NCBI GenBank assembly: GCA_905193585.1
Contig: CAJJPG010000081.1
Span: 1-8,327, forward strand
DNA from: an uncultured Oscillospiraceae bacterium
Lineage (GTDB): Bacteria; Bacillota; Clostridia; Oscillospirales; Acutalibacteraceae
DNA length: 8,327 nucleotides
Reading direction: 5' to 3'
Shown: one piece after another, positions 1 to 5,702 of the stretch
Position numbering within the stretch: position 1 is the first letter of the stretch
Layout: every line of letters starts with the position of its first letter
Program-made: the position numbers and the translations under genes
The notes under the pieces: model-generated
Told to the model about the DNA's origin: nothing
What the model saw: only the letters and a program-made list of their open reading frames with translations
The model's database searches: none

Positions 1-1
1 A

Positions 2-1117
2 TGGTCGAGGATCAGGACAACTCCGTTCTGGCTGCCATCGCCACCAAGATCGCATATAGGTCCCTCACTTGCGGTAAGACTTGGGTTTTCGCTTGTAACA
101 AACGTTATGTCGCTTGAGAATACGGAAAACGGGCTTTCTTATACCGACCGCTCAGGGAACGGCGGCAATATATCCGCGCCTGCGGTTATAACGCTTGAAA
201 AAAGCCGAAGGCTGCGGCTGCCGAGTATTCGCTCTAAGGTGAAATCTGTTGAAATTTTCTCGGCGGGCGATATTAACGCCGATATTTCGCTTTGCGGGCT
301 AAAAGGCTCGCTTACGCGTGTTTTAAAAACCTTTGAGAACGATTCCGACCGCCGAAACTGCACATTTATACCAGGCGATAAGCTGATGTGGGCGATAGAG
401 GAAGGGCTTAAAAAGGGCAGACAGAAAATAAAGCCTGCTGAGAGCGCAAACAAGCTTAAAAATGTGTGGTGTGTTGGCTCTTCACCCATAGAATTTGCAA
501 AAACGGCAGGGGAGAACATAACCGTAATTGACCCCGATACCCCCGAAAAAACGGCGGAAAAGATCGGCTCAGGTCACCCCGACGCGGTTTTGTGGGGGAG
601 CGATATTAAATCGAAGGCGTTAGCGCCGCAGGTTGCCGCCCTTCTAAACACTGGGCTTTGCGCCGACTGCACCGCGCTTGAAACCGACGGCGAAACGCTT
701 TATATGTACCGTCCTGCATGCTCAGGCAATATAATTGCAAAAATTAAGTGCGAAACAAAGCCGCCAATGGCAACCGTGCGCACCGCCGAGTAAGAACAGA
801 ACAAAATTATTATAGGCATAGGCTACGGCGCGCGGGACCGAATAGCGGAAATAAAGTAATTCGCCAAAAAAATAAACGGGGGTATAGCCGCAACGCGCAA
901 AATGACTGACGGCGATTATCTGCCCTATGAATTTCAGGTGGGGCTTACGGGCAAAACGGTAAACCCCGATGTATATATCGCGGTGGGTATTTCGGGCGCG
1001 GTGCACCATATTGCGGGAATAAAGCAATCGGGAACGGTAATCGCAATAAACACGGATAAGGACGCCCCAATATTCAAGTATGCTGATTTCGCGATTGTTT
1101 CCTATTGTGAAGTGTGA
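2..1117 (+). pseudogene. Fused electron transfer flavoprotein beta-alpha gene, broken by two in-frame stops, 5' end outside window
   Basis: This is the remnant of an electron transfer flavoprotein (ETF), a soluble FAD/AMP heterodimer that passes electrons between dehydrogenases and an acceptor. One frame starts with EtfB-like sequence: GPSLAVRLGFSLVTNV near bases 59-106, then the typical beta C-terminal motif GLKGSLTRVLKTF at 296-334. Without any stop or restart it passes into EtfA-like sequence: LAPQVAALLNTGLCADCTAL (about 620-679), MATVR just before base 790, and FAD-domain motifs QVGLTGKTV, YIAVGISGAVHHIAG and APIFKYADF between 930 and 1095. TAA at 791-793 and TAA at 857-859 interrupt the frame, but similarity continues through both with no frameshift. 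The alpha part lacks about 30-40 N-terminal residues of normal EtfA and ends in SYCEV, short of the usual last residues. EtfB similarity is unconvincing before about base 45, perhaps because of a deletion or frameshift. The longest intact stretches are 107-793 and 902-1117. The family assignment is firm. That it is non-functional is likely, and whether the fusion is ancestral is inference. Confidence 0.82.
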
Positions 1118-1157
1118 TTTTTGTGTAATTGGCTGTGTTAATTTTTAAAATACGCTT

Positions 1158-1186
1158 CGGCGCAGGTATTTACCTACGCCGTTTTT
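1158..1186 (+). terminator. Intrinsic terminator after the ETF pseudogene
   Basis: The arms CGGCG-C-AGGT (1158-1167) and ACCT-A-CGCCG (1172-1181) form a nine-pair stem with one C/A mismatch and an ATTT loop. Five Ts (1182-1186) follow immediately. It lies 40 bases after the last ETF stop and before the topoisomerase promoter. It therefore closes the ETF unit and insulates the next operon. The reverse strand lacks an adjacent T run, so it acts in one direction only. Confidence 0.8.
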
Positions 1187-1218
1187 GCATATACAGCGTA
1201 TAAACGGTTTTTAAATAC

Positions 1219-1248
1219 TTGACGGCAGGGTAAAAAATGGTGTATAAT
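1219..1248 (+). promoter_or_regulatory. Sigma-A promoter of the topoisomerase operon
   Basis: TTGACG (1219-1224, five of six consensus bases) and a perfect TATAAT (1243-1248) are separated by 18 bases. Transcription would start near 1255. That gives a leader of about 30 bases containing AAGGAGAG (1269-1276), nine bases before the ATG at 1286. No operator or riboswitch is visible in this short leader. The promoter most likely serves both subunit genes. Confidence 0.82.
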
Positions 1249-1285
1249 ATATTTTGAGTTATTGTAATAAGGAGAGATACGTCTA

Positions 1286-3268
1286 ATGGCGAAAACCACC
1301 GCGGAATACGGCAACGACAGTATAAAAAAGCTTGAAGGCCCCGACAGGGTGCGAAAGCGCCCGGGCGTTATTTTCGGCTCGGACGGGCTTGACGGTTGCG
1401 AACATTCGGTTTTTGAAATAATATCAAACTCGATAGATGAGGCGCGCGAGGGCTACGGGCAGAAAATAATTGTTACAAAGTATGCCGACGGCTCTATTGA
1501 GGTGCAGGATTTCGGGCGCGGCGCACCTGTTGATTTTAACAATAAGGAACAGTGCTTTAACTGGGAGCTTTTATACTGCGAGTTGTATGCCGGCGGTAAA
1601 TACAACACGAACGACGGCGCAAACTATGAGTATTCGGTCGGCTTAAACGGTTTGGGTCTTTGTTCTACGCAGTATTCCTCGGAATATATGGACGTGGAAA
1701 TAAAGCGCGACGGGTTTAAATATAACCTGCACTTTGAAAAAGGCTACAATGTGGGCGGTCTTAAAAAAGAGCCCTACGACGGCAAGGACACAGGCACCAA
1801 AACCCGCTGGAAGCCCGATATTGAGGTTTTTACCGACGTTAATATTCCCACCGAGTATTTTCTTGATACCCTTAAAAGGCAGGCAATTGTAAACGACGGG
1901 CTGCTGTTTATTTTCAAAGAGCAGCAGGGCGCGCGCTTTGTGCAGCAGGAAATTGTTTATAAAAACGGTATTAAGGATTACGTTAACGAAACCGTGGGCG
2001 AGGAAAGACTTTCGTCCGTTCAGTTCTGGCAGACCGAGCGCAAAGGTAAAGACCGCGAGGACAAGCCCGAATACAAGGTTAAAATAAACACGGCGCTTTG
2101 CTTTTCAAACCGCCATACATTAAAGGAGTATTACCATAATTCAAGCTGGCTTGAATACGGCGGCGTGCCCGAAAAGGCTACGCGCAGCGCCTTTGTTTCA
2201 CAGATAGACGCATATATAAAGCAAAGCGGCAAATATAAATCGAACGAAAGCAAAATCACCTTTTCGGATATTGAAGAATGTCTGGTGCTGGTTATTTCCT
2301 CGTTTTCAACCGTAACCTCATACGAAAACCAAACCAAAAAGGCTATTACCAATAAATTTATATACGAGGCTATGACCGATTTCCTGCGGCATCAGCTTGA
2401 AGTATATTTTATTGAAAATAAAGCCGAGGCGGATAAAATAGCCGATCAGGTGCTTGTAAACAAGCGCAGCCGCGAGCGCAGCGAAAGGGAGCGCATAAAC
2501 CTTAAAAAGACCCTGCAATCCTCAAATTCTATGCTCGACAGGGTGGATAAATTTGTAGACTGCCGTTCAAAGGACGTAGAGCAGCGCGAGGTATTTATAG
2601 TTGAGGGCGATTCGGCTTTAGGCTCCTGCAAATTAGCGCGAAACGCCGAATTTCAGGCAATAATACCCGTAAGGGGCAAAATTTTAAACTGCCTTAAAGC
2701 CGATTACGAAAAGGTGTTTAAAAGCGAAATTATAACCAATCTCATTAAAGTGCTCGGTTGCGGGGTTGAGGTAAAGTCTAAGGCGAACAAGGGGCTTGCA
2801 ACCTTTGACCTTTCGGCGCTGCGGTGGAATAAGGTTATAATCTGTACCGACGCGGACGTGGACGGCTTTCAGATTCGCACCCTTATTCTTACAATGATAT
2901 ACAGGCTTATGCCCACCCTTATAAACGAGGGGAAAATTTATATTGCCGAAACCCCGCTTTACGAAATAGGCACAAAGGATATGACCTACTTTGCCTATGA
3001 CGAAAAGGAAAAGATCGATATTCTTGATAAAATAGGGGACGGCAGGTACACCATTCAGCGCTCAAAGGGACTGGGCGAAAACCAGCCCGATATGATGAAC
3101 CTTACCACAATGAACCCTGAAACGCGCCGTCTTATAAAGGTTATGCCGCAGGACGCCGAACGCACCTCGCAGATGTTTGATCTGCTGCTCGGGGACGATT
3201 TGCAGGGCAGAAAGGACTTTATAGCCGAAAACGGCTATATGTACCTTGATGAGGCGGACTTATCCTGA
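1286..3268 (+). CDS. parE: Type IIA DNA topoisomerase (ATP-hydrolysing) subunit B, topoisomerase IV-like
   Basis: This is the ATPase and TOPRIM subunit of a heterotetrameric type IIA topoisomerase. It closes the N-gate on ATP and supplies the Mg2+ site for DNA cleavage with subunit A, encoded next door. The 660 residues match the usual ParE/GyrB length of about 640-660. The GHKL domain holds FEIISNSIDEA (43-53), with Glu44 as predicted general base and Asn48 as Mg ligand, DFGRGAP (75-81) and GLNGLG (119-124). The transducer has a QTK loop (349-351). The TOPRIM part has VEGDSALG (439-446, Glu440), PVRGKILN (461-468), TDADVDG (521-527) and RSKGLGE (592-598), then TTMNPETRR near 607-615. Usual family residues are replaced in several places: DNGRG by DFGRG, GLHGVG by GLNGLG, and the EGGTH segment by unrelated sequence around 275-300. 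All catalytic residues remain, so it should be active. The ATG is supported by AAGGAGAG at 1269-1276. The parE rather than gyrB label is inferred from the partner's C-terminus. Confidence 0.93.
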   Translation: MAKTTAEYGNDSIKKLEGPDRVRKRPGVIFGSDGLDGCEHSVFEIISNSIDEAREGYGQKIIVTKYADGSIEVQDFGRGAPVDFNNKEQCFNWELLYCELYAGGKYNTNDGANYEYSVGLNGLGLCSTQYSSEYMDVEIKRDGFKYNLHFEKGYNVGGLKKEPYDGKDTGTKTRWKPDIEVFTDVNIPTEYFLDTLKRQAIVNDGLLFIFKEQQGARFVQQEIVYKNGIKDYVNETVGEERLSSVQFWQTERKGKDREDKPEYKVKINTALCFSNRHTLKEYYHNSSWLEYGGVPEKATRSAFVSQIDAYIKQSGKYKSNESKITFSDIEECLVLVISSFSTVTSYENQTKKAITNKFIYEAMTDFLRHQLEVYFIENKAEADKIADQVLVNKRSRERSERERINLKKTLQSSNSMLDRVDKFVDCRSKDVEQREVFIVEGDSALGSCKLARNAEFQAIIPVRGKILNCLKADYEKVFKSEIITNLIKVLGCGVEVKSKANKGLATFDLSALRWNKVIICTDADVDGFQIRTLILTMIYRLMPTLINEGKIYIAETPLYEIGTKDMTYFAYDEKEKIDILDKIGDGRYTIQRSKGLGENQPDMMNLTTMNPETRRLIKVMPQDAERTSQMFDLLLGDDLQGRKDFIAENGYMYLDEADLS

Positions 3269-3303
3269 TTAGACGTTAGATATTAGATGTTAGACATTAG
3301 ATA
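3269..3303 (+). repeat. Five-copy TTAGAYR heptad tandem repeat between the topoisomerase genes
   Basis: Directly after the TGA of subunit B come five head-to-tail heptads: TTAGACG, TTAGATA, TTAGATG, TTAGACA and TTAGATA. A degenerate sixth unit, TTACAAA, follows at 3304-3310. The first five bases are invariant and the last two are pyrimidine then purine. Because seven is not a multiple of three, the TAG in each unit falls successively in all three frames, so any ribosome reading through would stop here. The function is unknown and simple slippage expansion is possible. Confidence 0.85.
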
Positions 3304-3318
3304 TTACAAATTTTAGAA

Positions 3319-3325
3319 AAGAGGA
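3319..3325 (+). promoter_or_regulatory. Ribosome binding site fixing the GTG start of subunit A
   Basis: AAGAGGA ends five bases before the GTG at 3331. No ATG lies in frame near the expected N-terminus, and the next in-frame ATG (residue 40) is already inside the conserved YMPYAMSVIVSRAIP motif. GTG at 3331 is therefore the best start. Confidence 0.7.
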
Positions 3326-3330
3326 AGTTT

Positions 3331-5568
3331 GTGGCGACTAAAAAGAAAAAAGAGCCGAAATCGGTAAAGCCTAAAATAAACGCTTACATTGCCGGTGCAG
3401 GTCTTACGGTCGAGCAGCCGATAACCGACACGCTCGAAACCAACTATATGCCCTATGCCATGAGCGTTATAGTATCCCGTGCAATACCGGAAATAGACGG
3501 CTTTAAGCCCTCGCACAGAAAGCTTTTATATACAATGTATAATATGGGGCTTTTAAAGGGCGGCACAATAAAATCGGCTAATATAGTGGGGCGCACAATG
3601 CAGCTGAACCCCCACGGCGACGCGGCTATTTATGAGACCATGGTGCGTTTGTCAGAGGGGTATCAGGCGCTTCTGCACCCGTATGTTGCCTCTAAGGGCT
3701 CATTCGGTAAAGCCTACTCGCGCGATATGGCTTACGCTGCCTCGCGTTATACCGAGGCAAAGCTTTCCCCCATTGCGGCGGAGCTTTTTAATGATATTGA
3801 TAAAGACACGGTAGATTTTGTGGATAACTACGACGCTACCATGAAAGAACCTACGCTGTTCCCCGTCACCTTTCCCTCGGTGCTTGTAAATGCTAATACG
3901 GGCATTGCCGTAGGTATGGCAAGCTCAATTTGTCCGTTTAACCTGCGCGAGGTATGCGAGACGACAATCAGTTATATAAGGGATAACGATATAAACGTGG
4001 CGGACACCCTTTTAGCCCCCGATTTTCCTATAGGCGGCAAGCTTTTATACGACCGCGCGGCTATGGAAAAAATTTACGAAACGGGCCGCGGCAGCTTTAA
4101 GGTACGGGGCGTATACGCTTACGATAAATCGCAGAACTGCATAGATATTACCGAAATACCGCCCACTACCACGAGTGAGGCGATTATAGAAAAGGTAATA
4201 GAGCTTGCAAAACTTAAAAAAATAACCGAAATTAACGATATTCGCGATGAGACCGATTTGAACGGTCTTAAAATAACAATTGACCTGAAGCGCGGGGCAG
4301 ACCCCGAAAAACTTATGAAAAAGGTTATGAAAATGACCCCGCTTGAAGACAGTTTTTCCTGCAACTTCAATATTTTAATTGCAGGCTCGCCGCGCGTTAT
4401 GGGCGTTAAGGAGATTATTTCCGAGTGGGTGGCGTTCAGGGAGGAATGTGTGCGCCGCCGCGTTTACTTCAAGCTATCAAAGGCAAAGGACAGGCTGCAC
4501 CTTTTAAAAGGTCTTGAAAAAATACTGCTTGATATTGATAAGGCTATCAAAATCGTGCGCGAGACCGATGAGGAAGCGCAGGTTGTGCCGAACTTGATGA
4601 TAGGCTTCGGAATAGACGAAATTCAGGCGGAATACGTTGCGGAAATAAAGCTGCGCCACTTAAACCGCGAATATATTTTAAAGCGTACGGCGGATATTGA
4701 AGATTTAATGAAAGAAATCGCCGAGATGGAGGGGGTTTTAAACTCCCGCTCAAAGCTTTTGAATATAATAATTAAGGAATTAAAGGAAGTCGCCGAAAAA
4801 TACGGGCAGGACAGAAAAACCGAAATTATAAGCGCGGCGGAGGAAGGCGGCGAGGACGAGCCTATAGAGCTTGATACTTCCCCCGTGACCCTTTTCTTTA
4901 CCAAGGACGGATATTTCAAGAAAATAACCCCGCAGTCGCTCAGAATGAGCGGCGAGCAAAAGCTGAAAGAGGGGGACGAAATAACGCAAACGGTAGAGTC
5001 CACCAATGCAGAGGAGCTTTTGTTCTTCAGTAATAAATCGCAGGTTTATAAATCCCGTACGTCGGAATTTGCCGACGGCAAGGCAAGCGTGCTAGGCGAT
5101 TATGTACCCTCAAAACTTGAATTTGACGAGGCGGAAAACGCCGTTTATATGGTTGCGACCGCCGATTATAAGGGATATATGCTTTTTGTGTTTGATAACG
5201 GCAGAATAGCTAAGGTTCCGCTTTCATCTTACCAAACAAAGACCAACCGCAAAAAGCTTATAAAGGCATATTGCGATAAATTCACCTTGCACAGCATTTT
5301 CTTTATAAAAGAGGATACCGAGCTGCTGCTGAAATCCACAAACGGACGTATGCTTATAGTAAACACCGCGTCTGTTCCCGCAAAGACCACAAAGGATAAC
5401 GGCGGCATAGCAGTAATGACCCAAAAGCGCGGGCAGCGGCTTTCGGAAGTCGGCTTTTACGAAAAGGACAGTTTAGAGGGCGACCACCGCTACCGCACGC
5501 GTAATTTACCGGCGGCGGGCAGTAAAAAGCCTGTCGGTACTGCCGAGCAGGAGCAGATGATACTGTAA
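3331..5568 (+). CDS. parC: Type IIA DNA topoisomerase subunit A, topoisomerase IV-like
   Basis: This is the DNA-breaking and rejoining subunit, partner of the subunit B encoded 62 bases upstream in the same operon. The 745 residues compare with about 740-870 in ParC/GyrA. After a lysine-rich start comes the winged-helix core: PYAMSVIVSRAIPEIDGFKP (41-60), NPHGDAAIYETMVR (93-106) and AASRYTE (136-142), with Arg139 and catalytic Tyr140. VNANTGIAVGMAS (186-198) belongs to the tower region. The long charged helices from about 365 to 490 form the C-gate coiled coil, followed by an acidic linker (501-515). The C-terminal domain (about 517-705) shows four beta-pinwheel-like repeats starting near GYFKKIT, SQVYKSRT, GRIAKVP and GRMLIVN, but no QRRGGKG-type GyrA box. 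This favours relaxation and decatenation over supercoiling. At the positions of E. coli GyrA Ser83 and Asp87 it has Ala98 and Glu102. Start is GTG with a good Shine-Dalgarno. The activity class is firm; parC versus an atypical gyrA is inference. Confidence 0.92.
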   Translation: MATKKKKEPKSVKPKINAYIAGAGLTVEQPITDTLETNYMPYAMSVIVSRAIPEIDGFKPSHRKLLYTMYNMGLLKGGTIKSANIVGRTMQLNPHGDAAIYETMVRLSEGYQALLHPYVASKGSFGKAYSRDMAYAASRYTEAKLSPIAAELFNDIDKDTVDFVDNYDATMKEPTLFPVTFPSVLVNANTGIAVGMASSICPFNLREVCETTISYIRDNDINVADTLLAPDFPIGGKLLYDRAAMEKIYETGRGSFKVRGVYAYDKSQNCIDITEIPPTTTSEAIIEKVIELAKLKKITEINDIRDETDLNGLKITIDLKRGADPEKLMKKVMKMTPLEDSFSCNFNILIAGSPRVMGVKEIISEWVAFREECVRRRVYFKLSKAKDRLHLLKGLEKILLDIDKAIKIVRETDEEAQVVPNLMIGFGIDEIQAEYVAEIKLRHLNREYILKRTADIEDLMKEIAEMEGVLNSRSKLLNIIIKELKEVAEKYGQDRKTEIISAAEEGGEDEPIELDTSPVTLFFTKDGYFKKITPQSLRMSGEQKLKEGDEITQTVESTNAEELLFFSNKSQVYKSRTSEFADGKASVLGDYVPSKLEFDEAENAVYMVATADYKGYMLFVFDNGRIAKVPLSSYQTKTNRKKLIKAYCDKFTLHSIFFIKEDTELLLKSTNGRMLIVNTASVPAKTTKDNGGIAVMTQKRGQRLSEVGFYEKDSLEGDHRYRTRNLPAAGSKKPVGTAEQEQMIL

Positions 5569-5576
5569 AATAAAAA

Positions 5577-5627
5577 AGAGCGTCGGTTATTACCGGCGCC
5601 CTGTGTCGGCGCCGGTGCAAACGCTTT
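5577..5627 (+). terminator. Two-part hairpin between topoisomerase and valS, candidate bidirectional terminator
   Basis: A perfect nine-pair GC-rich stem, ACCGGCGCC (5592-5600) with GGCGCCGGT (5608-5616), has a seven-base loop. A second stem, AGCGT (5579-5583) with ACGCT (5621-5625), encloses it across an internal loop and can extend by a G-U and an A-T pair to 5577/5627. On the + strand only TTTAT follows, so termination after subunit A may be modest. Read on the - strand the outer stem is followed by CTTTTTTATTTT, a stronger terminator tail, though no minus-strand gene is visible. It could also be a structured leader or an intergenic repeat. The structure is clear and its role is inferred. 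Confidence 0.6.
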
Positions 5628-5643
5628 ATCCGTCGCTGACAAG

Positions 5644-5649
5644 TATAAT
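5644..5649 (+). promoter_or_regulatory. Probable -10 box of a valS promoter
   Basis: A perfect TATAAT lies 53 bases upstream of the valS ATG. The -35 position 16-18 bases upstream (about 5620-5627, ACGCTT or CGCTTT) is a poor match to TTGACA and overlaps the outer arm of the hairpin. Either the promoter is weak or needs an activator, or valS is partly transcribed by read-through from the topoisomerase operon. The leader after the box is very T-rich, with seven-T runs at 5661-5667 and 5676-5682. Confidence 0.5.
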
Positions 5650-5702
5650 ATACCCTTTAATTTTTTTAATATACATTTTTTTACGGACGGAGAGAAATCT
5701 TA

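Noticed and set aside
1..117. Short ATG-started frame MVEDQDNS... as a separate small gene
   Set aside because: It is 38 codons long, lacks any visible ribosome binding site because it starts at the window edge, and overlaps the ETF frame. Any similarity in it is better explained as a frame-shifted part of EtfB.
139..519. Minus-strand open frame opposite the ETF remnant
   Set aside because: The + strand carries clear EtfB/EtfA motifs over the same bases. The antisense product has no recognisable features.
791..859. TAA reassigned to an amino acid in this organism
   Set aside because: The subunit A gene uses TAA as its genuine stop at 5566-5568, and no internal TAA occurs in the two topoisomerase genes or in valS. 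Local decay is simpler.
3269..3310. Heptads as a CRISPR array or an origin-type iteron
   Set aside because: There are no spacers between units, the unit is only seven bases, and no replication or cas gene is nearby.
3276..3310. A separate promoter for subunit A within the AT-rich heptads
   Set aside because: No pair of boxes with acceptable spacing resembles TTGACA and TATAAT. The upstream operon promoter suffices.
1286..5568. Toxin-antitoxin, phage or defence role for the topoisomerase pair
   Set aside because: Both subunits are full-length with all catalytic residues, and the neighbours are housekeeping genes. Nothing in the context suggests a mobile or defence system.
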